Of a stretch of 9,127 nt of DNA, positions 1 through 5,763 are shown piece after piece. The DNA comes from Kiritimatiellia bacterium. Lineage in GTDB: Bacteria > Verrucomicrobiota > Kiritimatiellia > RFP12 > UBA1067. The stretch is from positions 1 through 9,127 of the forward strand of contig JAQVQN010000071.1 in NCBI GenBank assembly GCA_028701555.1, given 5' to 3'. The notes under the pieces are model-generated. The model ran no database searches. It was not told the origin of the DNA and saw only the letters and a list, made by a program, of their open reading frames with translations. Position 1 is the stretch's first letter; the number at the start of each line of letters is the position of its first letter. A program made the translations under genes and the position numbers.

Positions 1-849
1 CCGCGGTGCAGGCAGTGTTTTGTTTTGCGCTGGCCGGTGCGCGGCATAAACCGTTACATCGCGCTGGAGCAGGTTTTCAGTTTTGAGCAGGACAGTCCCT
101 ATAAAGTCACAGACAACACGCGCGAGAAGTTGATGGCGACGATCCCGCTGGAAGTTTTCGCGGCATCCTGCTGCCCCTGCAAGATTGTGCTGAACGAAAT
201 TGAGCAGTTCGTGGCGGAGCGTGCCATTAATTTAGATGACCCTGAAGACCTTGCCGCATTGAAGGTAAAGATCGGCGACAGTTGCATGAGCGCGTCCGAT
301 ATGGTCGGTCAACTAACACGCTTCTGCCATACCGAGCCGCGCCTGCCTGAGGTTAACGGCGTGTCCTTCGAGAGCGAGGCAGAGCCGTTGGGGTTGACGG
401 TGGACATGGGTCGGGAGGATGTGATCAGACGCTTGGACGCGCTGCGTGGCGTCAGCGTGACGGCTGACTTGGCCTTTCACGCGTGGCGCGACCTGTCCCG
501 CACATCCTATCTGTTCTTTGCCAAGGCGGCTTTGGAGCGAAATCCGGTGAGCGTCGAGGGTGCCCGGGGAATGGCGGAAGGGGAGGTTGTGGCGCTGGTG
601 GGGTCATGGCCGGAAGAGTCGATTTACGACGGACCTGCGCGTATGGCTCAGCCGGATGAAGTCTGGAACTTTCGGCGTGGCGACGGTTTTGAAAAAGCGC
701 TGCTGGTCGCGAACATACTGCGCAATCATGGTGAGGGCGAGATGCGGCTGGAGTCGGCGGGATATGAGGCGCGATTGTTGGCGGGCGACCGCGTGGTGTG
801 CGTTTTTAGCACCGGGAAAACCCCGCGCGACCGAGTCTGGGAGCTTTAG
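1..849 (+). CDS. Unrecognised protein, 3' part of gene; weak transglutaminase-like C-terminus
   Basis: The frame is open from the first base of the window to a TAG at 847-849, so the gene probably begins upstream. A TTG at 25 is the first in-window start-like codon (274 residues from there), but it has no convincing Shine-Dalgarno sequence and no signal peptide follows; the next plausible start is the ATG at 133. I do not recognise the family with confidence. Visible, counting from the TTG: a CCPC cysteine cluster near residues 49-52 and a C-terminal stretch PDEVWNFRRGDGFEKALL followed by ANILR near residues 211-233. The latter resembles the active-site helix of transglutaminase-like proteins (GDCxDKAxLLxxLLR), but Gly stands where the catalytic Cys would be, and no downstream HxW motif is visible. 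If the resemblance is real, this would be an inactive member. No neighbour gives a functional hint. The coding frame looks genuine because it is long and has biased codon use; the function is unknown. Confidence 0.6.
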   Translation, partial: PRCRQCFVLRWPVRGINRYIALEQVFSFEQDSPYKVTDNTREKLMATIPLEVFAASCCPCKIVLNEIEQFVAERAINLDDPEDLAALKVKIGDSCMSASDMVGQLTRFCHTEPRLPEVNGVSFESEAEPLGLTVDMGREDVIRRLDALRGVSVTADLAFHAWRDLSRTSYLFFAKAALERNPVSVEGARGMAEGEVVALVGSWPEESIYDGPARMAQPDEVWNFRRGDGFEKALLVANILRNHGEGEMRLESAGYEARLLAGDRVVCVFSTGKTPRDRVWEL

Positions 850-886
850 GTCAGATATGGCATGGCTTCTGCGAATTAAATCTAAG

Positions 887-915
887 AGACTTTAATGTTT
901 TAAGCAATAAAGTCT
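887..915 (+). repeat. Inverted repeat / hairpin downstream of the first gene
   Basis: AGACTTTA at 887-894 is the perfect reverse complement of TAAAGTCT at 908-915. Inside, after one A-A mismatch, four more pairs form (896-899 with 903-906, one of them G-T), giving a 12-pair stem with a three-base loop. It lies 37 bases after the upstream stop codon. It is followed by an A-run rather than a T-run, so it is not a standard intrinsic terminator on the + strand; a role in 3' end protection of the upstream message is possible but inferred. Confidence 0.5.
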
Positions 916-1020
916 GAAAAAAGGGCTTAAAGCCTAAAAGCCGCCAGGATCGGACAGTTGGGAAGAGTACAAGTTAGCGCAGTTGCGGGCGTCAGGTGCG
1001 TCCGGAAGTATGCGACTTAT

Positions 1021-1057
1021 GACCCGCCGCGTTGGGGACGTGGCGGGTCTTCTTTTT
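1021..1057 (+). terminator. Rho-independent terminator upstream of the OmpA gene
   Basis: GACCCGCC at 1021-1028 pairs perfectly with GGCGGGTC at 1042-1049. The stem continues with a G-T pair and three more pairs to a five-base loop (1033-1037), twelve pairs in all, and is followed directly by the T-rich tract TTCTTTTT (1050-1057). It should end transcription coming from the first gene, or from a short RNA encoded in the gap, and insulate the OmpA gene, which then needs its own promoter. Confidence 0.85.
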
Positions 1058-1076
1058 GTGCGGGTCTTCTTTTTGT
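1043..1076 (+). repeat. Perfect 17-base tandem duplication of the terminator 3' arm and T-tract
   Basis: GCGGGTCTTCTTTTTGT occurs twice head to tail, at 1043-1059 and 1060-1076, with no mismatch. The first copy is the 3' arm and T-tract of the terminator at 1021-1057. The second copy supplies another arm able to pair with 1021-1027 through a longer loop, followed by a second T-tract. The simplest origin is replication slippage; the result is a potential back-up termination site. Confidence 0.9.
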
Positions 1077-1113
1077 AATAAATTTAAAAATTTGTAATAT
1101 TTGATTTTTGCTG

Positions 1114-1142
1114 TTGCAACAAACGGCACCGTCTATTAGACT
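1114..1142 (+). promoter_or_regulatory. Candidate sigma-70-type promoter of the OmpA gene
   Basis: TTGCAA (1114-1119) and TAGACT (1137-1142) each match four of six consensus positions and are separated by 17 bases. An AT-rich stretch (1077-1107) lies upstream, as expected for an UP element. The -35 box is the centre of a perfect ten-base palindrome TGTTGCAACA (1112-1121), which could be a regulator half-site or chance. Transcription would begin near 1149, about 25 bases before the start codon. The placement after a strong terminator makes a promoter here necessary, but the exact boxes are a prediction. Confidence 0.5.
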
Positions 1143-1162
1143 ATCTCTGTTCTAAAAATAAT

Positions 1163-1170
1163 AAGGAGGT
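1163..1170 (+). promoter_or_regulatory. Strong ribosome binding site of the OmpA gene
   Basis: AAGGAGGT is fully complementary to the usual 16S rRNA 3' end. Two consecutive ATG codons follow, at 1174 (4 bases after GGAGG) and 1177 (7 bases after). The second has the more usual spacing, so the protein may start one residue later than annotated. The perfect site fits a highly expressed outer-membrane protein. Confidence 0.85.
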
Positions 1171-1173
1171 TTT

Positions 1174-2445
1174 ATGATGAACAATGTAAGTCGAGCTTAT
1201 TTAGCTACACTTTGCGTCGTAGCAGTGGGTTTTTCTGTTCTTGCCAACGAAATCACGGACTCGCCGAGGTGGTATATCAATCCAGGGGTTGGAATGATAT
1301 TTCCCGAAGGCAACCAGCCTATAGATGAAGGCTTAAACCTGTCTCTGCGTCTGGGCTATGATCTTTCAGAGCATTGGTCGGCGGAGGGCGAGTTCGCTTT
1401 TGCGCCCAACATGACGAACAATGACCGTTGGACGCAAAAGAAACAGCGTATATACGGCTTGGGTCTAGACGCTCTGTATCATTTTGACCGTTACAACCGT
1501 TTTGACCCCTTCCTTTCGGCAGGCTGGGCTGTTTATATGGCTGACCGCAGCGTATTTAGCGAGGGGGGGCATTCGACTCTGACGGGGCCGCGGGTAGGCA
1601 TCGGCGCAATGTATCATCTGACCGACAACTTTTCATTGCGCGCAGACGGACGAGCTCTCATGTCCGTAGACAAGACGCACGAGATGCAGTATACGCTGGA
1701 TGCTGGCGTGGTCTACCGTTTCGGCGGTGGCGGCGCGGGGCTAGATAGTGGTTCCGGCGCACTGGCTGGTCTGCCCAAGGATACTGACGGCGACGGCCTG
1801 ACGGATGAGGAAGAGGCTGCGCTAGGAACGGATCCCTTCAAGACGGATACTGACGGTGACGGTCTGACGGACTATGAGGAGGTCAAAGTTCATAAGACCG
1901 ATCCTTTGAATCCGGATAGTGATTTCGACGGTCTTTCGGACGGGGACGAGGTCAAGAAATTCAAGACTGATCCTTTGAACCGTGACACGGACAACGGCGG
2001 TGTGGCTGACGGGCACGAGGTCATGGAAGATAAGACAAATCCGCTGGATCCGTCTGACGACCTTATGTTATTCGAGGTTTATATACCGTTCGATTACGAC
2101 ACCACCGTGATCAAGCCCGAGTATTTCAAGGATTTGGATCATGTGGTGCGCGTGTTGACCCGTAATCCGCAGGCAACGGCGGTTGTCGAGGGTCATGCTG
2201 ACCGGCGCACACGCTCTTCCGAGAAGTACAATCAGGATCTTTCGGAACGCCGCGCTCAGGCAGTTGTTTCCTATATGGTCGGTAAGGGTGTGTTGTCCGA
2301 CAAGTTGACCGCGCTGGGTTACGGTTTTAGCCGACCCAAAGTGCAACCGGATCTGGTTAACGGCAATCCCGAGAATCGTCGCGTTGAGATCTACATTCGT
2401 GGTGCTGGGACCAACGCCGACAAAGACAAATACGTGCATCCTTAA
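1174..2445 (+). CDS. OmpA-family outer-membrane protein with thrombospondin type 3 repeats
   Basis: The 423-residue protein has four parts. A signal peptide (about 1-24) has a hydrophobic core and likely cleavage after SVLA. Residues about 30-184 alternate in the manner of an eight-stranded OmpA-like barrel and end in YRFGG. Residues 203-293 are Asp-rich thrombospondin type 3 calcium-binding repeats. Residues 298-410 are the OmpA C-terminal domain, with FDYDT near the start, GHAD, YNQDLSERRAQAV and NRRVEIYI. Asp343 and Arg360 match the two residues of E. coli OmpA that hold the peptidoglycan diaminopimelate; two extra residues lie between them compared with E. coli. Role: anchoring the outer membrane to the cell wall, with the repeats as a calcium-stiffened spacer; pore activity is possible but not shown. 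It is flanked by terminators on both sides, so it is probably transcribed alone. A run of seven G bases (1563-1569) encodes part of a predicted barrel loop. Confidence 0.93.
   Translation: MMNNVSRAYLATLCVVAVGFSVLANEITDSPRWYINPGVGMIFPEGNQPIDEGLNLSLRLGYDLSEHWSAEGEFAFAPNMTNNDRWTQKKQRIYGLGLDALYHFDRYNRFDPFLSAGWAVYMADRSVFSEGGHSTLTGPRVGIGAMYHLTDNFSLRADGRALMSVDKTHEMQYTLDAGVVYRFGGGGAGLDSGSGALAGLPKDTDGDGLTDEEEAALGTDPFKTDTDGDGLTDYEEVKVHKTDPLNPDSDFDGLSDGDEVKKFKTDPLNRDTDNGGVADGHEVMEDKTNPLDPSDDLMLFEVYIPFDYDTTVIKPEYFKDLDHVVRVLTRNPQATAVVEGHADRRTRSSEKYNQDLSERRAQAVVSYMVGKGVLSDKLTALGYGFSRPKVQPDLVNGNPENRRVEIYIRGAGTNADKDKYVHP
1780..2052 (+). repeat. Four thrombospondin type 3 repeats inside the OmpA-family gene
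   Basis: Four units of 22-23 residues begin at residues 203, 225, 248 and 271 with the patterns DTDGDGLTD, DTDGDGLTD, DSDFDGLSD and DTDNGGVAD, each followed by a xxE(E/V) helix start and a TDP/TNP turn. The first two share near-identical DNA (about 1780-1806 and 1846-1872), showing recent duplication or conversion, whereas the last is degenerate, having lost an Asp of the calcium-binding DxDxDG pattern. The array forms the linker between the barrel and the peptidoglycan-binding domain. Confidence 0.9.
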
Positions 2446-2457
2446 GCTCCGGGTGAA

Positions 2458-2477
2458 AGGTCTTGTTGTAAAGACCT
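2458..2477 (+). repeat. Small hairpin after the OmpA stop codon
   Basis: AGGTCTT (2458-2464) pairs perfectly with AAGACCT (2471-2477) around a six-base loop. It sits 12 bases after the OmpA stop and directly before the A-run that opens the larger terminator hairpin. No T-tract follows, so alone it is not an intrinsic terminator; it may stabilise the message 3' end. Confidence 0.5.
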
Positions 2478-2479
2478 AA

Positions 2480-2520
2480 AAAAGGCCGCAAAGAAACAGG
2501 TGTTTCTTTTGCGGCCTTTT
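2480..2520. terminator. Long, probably bidirectional intrinsic terminator
   Basis: The arm at 2480-2497 (AAAAGGCCGCAAAGAAAC) pairs with 2502-2520 over 18 base pairs with one bulged T and a four-base loop AGGT. The GC-rich base is flanked by an A-run (2478-2483) and a T-run (2517-2520, continuing as T-rich sequence), so it can work in both directions. It ends the OmpA transcript and separates it from the permease gene. Confidence 0.88.
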
Positions 2521-2538
2521 GATTTGTTTTGCTACAAT
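2509..2538 (+). promoter_or_regulatory. Candidate extended -10 promoter of the permease gene
   Basis: TACAAT at 2533-2538 matches five of six bases of the -10 consensus and is preceded by TGC (2530-2532), the TGn of an extended -10. A weak -35, TTGCGG (2509-2514), lies 18 bases upstream inside the 3' arm of the terminator. It is the only good promoter between the terminator and the permease start. Initiation about seven bases past the -10 would fall near 2545, only a few bases before the ATG at 2548 and within or beyond the ribosome binding site AGGAGG (2539-2544), which is odd and is discussed in the findings. Confidence 0.5.
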
Positions 2539-2547
2539 AGGAGGCGG

Positions 2548-3639
2548 ATGAAAATTATTGAGAGATATGTGCTGCAATCTTTTCTGGCCGCCTTTTTCTT
2601 GTCTTGGCTGGTTTTGTCCTTTGTAATGACGATCGGACTGCTGGTCAGAATTGTACAATTGATCATTGAGGGCTTGCCGGCTCACGCTATCGGACTTTTC
2701 ATGCTGGTCAGTTTTCCGGGCACCCTGACGCTGACCGTGCCTATCGGTCTGCTGGTAAGTTCGCTGCTGGTTTTCAGCAGGCTTTCGGCTGACAGCGAGA
2801 TCGCCGCCATGCGCGCTTGCGGCGTGAACCTGCTGAGCGTAATGAAGTGGCCGATATTAGTTGGTGTGGCGTGCATGGCGCTGGGCTTCTATGTGAACAA
2901 CGAGATTGTGCCGCGCAGTCATGAGGTCAGCCGTAACCTAAAATCGCTTATCAGTGTCGATGTTGGCCTAGAGTTGCTTGAACCTGGCAGGATGATTGAT
3001 GATTTTCCAGACTATAAAATTTTCTTTCACCGCAAGGATGGCAACTGGCTGCACGACCTGCTGGTTTTTGATTACAGTAACAAAGGCGGAGTCCGTGAGA
3101 TCAGGGCCGAGAAGGCGCTTGTTTCCACCAACGGCGCGGATGTGGTTCTCGACATGTATAAAGTCAGGGTCGAGCCGGTGGAGGTCGGCCAAGCCGGGGT
3201 TGCCGTCGCGGAACGTTTCCGCCACACTATACCGGATGCAATGCGCAGGCGTACTTACAAGCGCAAAGAAAAAGATCTGCGGCATCATGAATTGCGGCAG
3301 CTCATTGCAGAGTTGCGCCTGAATGTTGAGGGGCACTTGCCGCCGGTACGGAGAAAGCTGCTGAGCATAACCCGCACGGAGTATCACCTTAGGTTGGTCT
3401 ATGCCTTTGCCTCAATATGCTTCGTGTTGGTCGGAGTCCCGCTGGGTATCCGCACCCATCGCAAGGAGTCGACTATAGGCATGGCCGTGAGCCTGGCGGT
3501 GACACTGGTTTTTTATCTTTGCGTGATACTTATGCAGTCTTTTGACAAGGTAGATGCCGCGCGGCCCTATGTGCTCTTATGGGTGCCGGTTGCGGCCTGC
3601 GGCCTTTTAGCCGCATACTTGATACCCAAGAATCTGTAG
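2548..3639 (+). CDS. LptF/LptG-family lipopolysaccharide export permease
   Basis: This 363-residue inner-membrane protein belongs to the YjgP/YjgQ family, the permease half of the LptB2FG ABC transporter that pulls LPS from the inner membrane and passes it to the periplasmic bridge. Membrane spans are predicted near residues 10-38, 46-76, 100-118, 282-302, 308-330 and 340-358; the periplasmic domain between about 125 and 265 corresponds to the family's beta-jellyroll. The cytoplasmic segment LSADSEIAAMRACGVN (79-94) is the typical coupling region contacting the ATPase, and VPLGIRTHRKESTIGMAVS is the usual motif before the fifth span. The ACG in the coupling region resembles LptF more than LptG, but assigning one of the two is uncertain. 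The ATG at 2548 follows AGGAGG after three bases; the frame is open back to 2500, but an upstream start would lie in the terminator. The partner permease and LptB are not in the window. The next gene follows closely. Confidence 0.9.
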   Translation: MKIIERYVLQSFLAAFFLSWLVLSFVMTIGLLVRIVQLIIEGLPAHAIGLFMLVSFPGTLTLTVPIGLLVSSLLVFSRLSADSEIAAMRACGVNLLSVMKWPILVGVACMALGFYVNNEIVPRSHEVSRNLKSLISVDVGLELLEPGRMIDDFPDYKIFFHRKDGNWLHDLLVFDYSNKGGVREIRAEKALVSTNGADVVLDMYKVRVEPVEVGQAGVAVAERFRHTIPDAMRRRTYKRKEKDLRHHELRQLIAELRLNVEGHLPPVRRKLLSITRTEYHLRLVYAFASICFVLVGVPLGIRTHRKESTIGMAVSLAVTLVFYLCVILMQSFDKVDAARPYVLLWVPVAACGLLAAYLIPKNL

Positions 3640-3656
3640 TGCGACTGTGGCAGTCT

Positions 3657-5711
3657 ATGAATAAGCGTAAAAAGCAATTCGGTCACGCGCAGGGTGTTGA
3701 GAACATTGAAGACGTGGCGGTTCATGGCAATCCCCAGCGCAGCTCGCGGCGGTTTAAAATAAGCCGCAAAAGATGGCGGGTGCTTGGGCTTTTCTTGATG
3801 CTCGCCATAGGTCTGGTTTTTCGTGTGCCGTGGCGCAATGCGGATGCGGGTAACGAAGCATTTTGGACATACGGGTATTTTGTTACAGACGAGGGGTATT
3901 ATACGGGCGGCGGACGTCTGGCTTTTTTGGAGGGGAATTGTTTAGACCCGGAGCTACATGAACCGACCACATTCGGCGCTGCACCCGCGATGCACTATTT
4001 GAGTGCTTTGAGCTATCGCGTCCGTGGCCTCACATTTGACGCCTGTCGATGGCCAACGATGCTGGCCGGTGTCACAGGGTGGGGCTGCGCTTTTTGGCTT
4101 GCGTCGAGTGTCACACATCCGCTGGTAGCGCTGGCTGTGACAGCACCAATATCTCTGAACCCTCTAAGCCTGACCTATGAACGTTCATCGAGTTCTGATG
4201 CGGCGTTGGCTGGTTTTCTAATGTTGGCCTTATGTCTGATGCGATCGCGGCGGCATCTGGCCTTCCTGCTGGGAGGCATGCTTTTCGCCGTAGTGCCGGC
4301 TATCAAAGCCAGTGGCATTGCATTTGCCCCGCTGTTCTTTTTAATGACAATGGCAGTCGGCTATAAGCGTTGGTGGCGTGCGGGACTGAGTTTGACTGGC
4401 TACCTGATAGGCTGGGGTGCTATGCATGGCCTTGACGCATGGATGTTGGGGCACCATCCCTCTGGCCTCTCGGCGGAATTATTACGCAACGAATGCTCGA
4501 TGTCGGCCGGTGCTTTGCCGCCTAGGCCAACGCTACAACAGGCGATCCGGGCCTTTCCGATTTTTCCGCGGTATCCGGTGGACACGAGGTTGGGTGTTTT
4601 TGTGGCGTGGTGTCTGGCGCTTCCGGTCTGGGGGATGTTGTCGCACGTTAGCCGCGGCTGGACAAGGCGGCTGCAAAGGCCTGTCCTGTATGTAGGTTCA
4701 GTCTTATACGTTTTGGCCATGGCTGTCCAGATCCAGTCTACCGAGCGTTATTTTCTGCCTTTGATAATGCTTGCGCCTTGGCTATTGGTCAGCGGGCGCA
4801 CTTCGGTTTTCCGCTGGATGAGGGGCAAATGCGTTTATAGGGTTTTGGCGTTATCTGCGGCAGGTCTGTTAATATTATGTTTGTTCTGGCTGGGCGAAGG
4901 AGTGACTGGCGGACATAACCCTAGGCACTTCCTGACTAACGAATACAATCTTCCCGAAATTAGCGCTTGGGTTGTGCTCTGGAAAGCATTGCTGTTGTCA
5001 ACTTTTCTGTTGGCTTTGGCTTTAGCGCCGTGGTCCCGGACTTGGGCGGGCGCTTTAATGGTGCTTCCGGTTGGGTTGGTTGCCGCGAATTTTCTGTGGC
5101 ATGCTTGGCCTACGGCCAGATTCGGCGGCAGATTCAGTTTGTCGGCACAAACCTCTTTTTTTGTTCAGCAAATCCTGCTGATAGGAACCCTGGCGTTGTT
5201 TGCTGCTGTTCCTCGCAAGTTTAATTGGCGAATATGGTATTGCGCATTGGGGGTAATGTACGTGATGGCTTTCTTGGTAATACCGCAATGGCGTCAGGCC
5301 TTGCCGCTTTTGTGGCGGCGCCCGGAAAACACACTGAAGGTTGCTGAAGAGTTAGCTCGGCAGTTGCCTAAGAACAGTATCGTTTTGGGAAACCGCGCGT
5401 CCTCTCTGCTACGCGCTACGCGGTTTCGGTTGGGGTTTTGCTCACCAAACTTTGAGGCCAAAGTTTTTGTCGAGAAAGTATGTCGGCTGATGCGTGACCA
5501 TCCGAATAGTCCGCTGTTTCTGTTGGTTGACGAAGACCATAATTACCACTGGTCGTATATACAAAAAGCGGGAGCTGATTTAATAACGACCAAAGTCGCC
5601 GGCTCTGTCTCTTTGCCTGCCGCCGGAGGTAAGGGACAGAACATACGTGTTTTTGTGGTACAGCTTATGCCGAAGCAACTTGCGCGTGACGATGTTATGC
5701 GTGGATCTTGA
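3657..5711 (+). CDS. GT-C-type integral membrane glycosyltransferase (PMT/ArnT-like)
   Basis: The 684-residue protein has a basic cytoplasmic N-terminus (1-40), a first membrane span (41-56), about a dozen further hydrophobic spans up to about 545, and a soluble C-terminal domain (about 555-675). The motif VTDEGYY (76-82) after the first span matches the Asp/Glu motif in the first periplasmic loop of GT39/GT83-type enzymes, where Asp78 would be the metal- or acceptor-linked residue. YERSSSSDAALAGF (174-187), AIKASGIAFAP and STERYFLPL (361-369) are also typical. Such enzymes move a sugar from a polyprenyl phosphate donor to lipid A, glycan or protein outside the inner membrane; the acceptor cannot be told. 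Being next to an LPS permease hints at LPS modification, which is inference. No Shine-Dalgarno precedes the ATG at 3657. A GTG at 3639 in the same frame overlaps the permease stop (TAGTG) and would add six residues, suggesting translational coupling; the start is therefore uncertain. No terminator follows. Confidence 0.82.
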   Translation: MNKRKKQFGHAQGVENIEDVAVHGNPQRSSRRFKISRKRWRVLGLFLMLAIGLVFRVPWRNADAGNEAFWTYGYFVTDEGYYTGGGRLAFLEGNCLDPELHEPTTFGAAPAMHYLSALSYRVRGLTFDACRWPTMLAGVTGWGCAFWLASSVTHPLVALAVTAPISLNPLSLTYERSSSSDAALAGFLMLALCLMRSRRHLAFLLGGMLFAVVPAIKASGIAFAPLFFLMTMAVGYKRWWRAGLSLTGYLIGWGAMHGLDAWMLGHHPSGLSAELLRNECSMSAGALPPRPTLQQAIRAFPIFPRYPVDTRLGVFVAWCLALPVWGMLSHVSRGWTRRLQRPVLYVGSVLYVLAMAVQIQSTERYFLPLIMLAPWLLVSGRTSVFRWMRGKCVYRVLALSAAGLLILCLFWLGEGVTGGHNPRHFLTNEYNLPEISAWVVLWKALLLSTFLLALALAPWSRTWAGALMVLPVGLVAANFLWHAWPTARFGGRFSLSAQTSFFVQQILLIGTLALFAAVPRKFNWRIWYCALGVMYVMAFLVIPQWRQALPLLWRRPENTLKVAEELARQLPKNSIVLGNRASSLLRATRFRLGFCSPNFEAKVFVEKVCRLMRDHPNSPLFLLVDEDHNYHWSYIQKAGADLITTKVAGSVSLPAAGGKGQNIRVFVVQLMPKQLARDDVMRGS

Positions 5712-5752
5712 TGTCATGCAAATTTGAGTTGGATGGTCGTTACCCAAAAAAC

Positions 5753-5758
5753 GGGAGG
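5753..5758 (+). promoter_or_regulatory. Ribosome binding site of enolase
   Basis: GGGAGG lies five bases before the ATG at 5764, fixing the enolase start. The 52-base gap after the glycosyltransferase holds no convincing terminator and no promoter I can support, so enolase is either read through from upstream or uses a promoter inside the glycosyltransferase gene. Confidence 0.8.
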
Positions 5759-5763
5759 TTTAT

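Larger units (their letters stand above)
850..1173. other. Intergenic region, 324 bases
   Basis: This gap holds, in order: a hairpin just after the upstream gene (887-915), a smaller five-pair hairpin at 923-935, a structured but unrecognised stretch (about 940-1020), an intrinsic terminator (1021-1057), a 17-base tandem duplication (1043-1076), an AT-rich segment (1077-1107) that could act as an UP element, a candidate promoter (1114-1142) and the ribosome binding site of the OmpA gene. No protein gene is supported; a 12-codon open frame at 857-895 has no features suggesting it is used. The stretch 936-1057 could be a short non-coding RNA ending in the terminator or simply the 3' untranslated region of the upstream gene; I could not match it to any known RNA family. 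Confidence 0.6.

Noticed and set aside
857..895. 12-codon open frame MAWLLRIKSKRL just after the first gene
   Set aside because: Very short, no clear ribosome binding site, no run of a regulatory codon and the tail of a longer shadow frame; nothing supports a leader peptide.
990..1020. GTCAGG...TCCGGAAG resembling the signal recognition particle RNA apical loop
   Set aside because: The matching 3' half of the loop (AGCAG) is missing and the flanking arms do not pair as in SRP RNA.
1563..1569. Seven-G run in the OmpA gene as a phase-variation tract
   Set aside because: The gene is intact in frame, a seven-base run is common by chance in a GC-containing gene, and there is no promoter or second copy to suggest switching. 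It would need reads from many cells to show variation.
2500..2547. Upstream extension of the Lpt permease frame starting at GTG 2500
   Set aside because: This start would lie inside the terminator hairpin, and the resulting N-terminus is unlike the family, whereas ATG 2548 has a Shine-Dalgarno site and gives the usual start.
5741..5760. CCC...GGG pairing over the enolase ribosome binding site
   Set aside because: Only three pairs with a seven-base A-rich loop; too weak to sequester the site.
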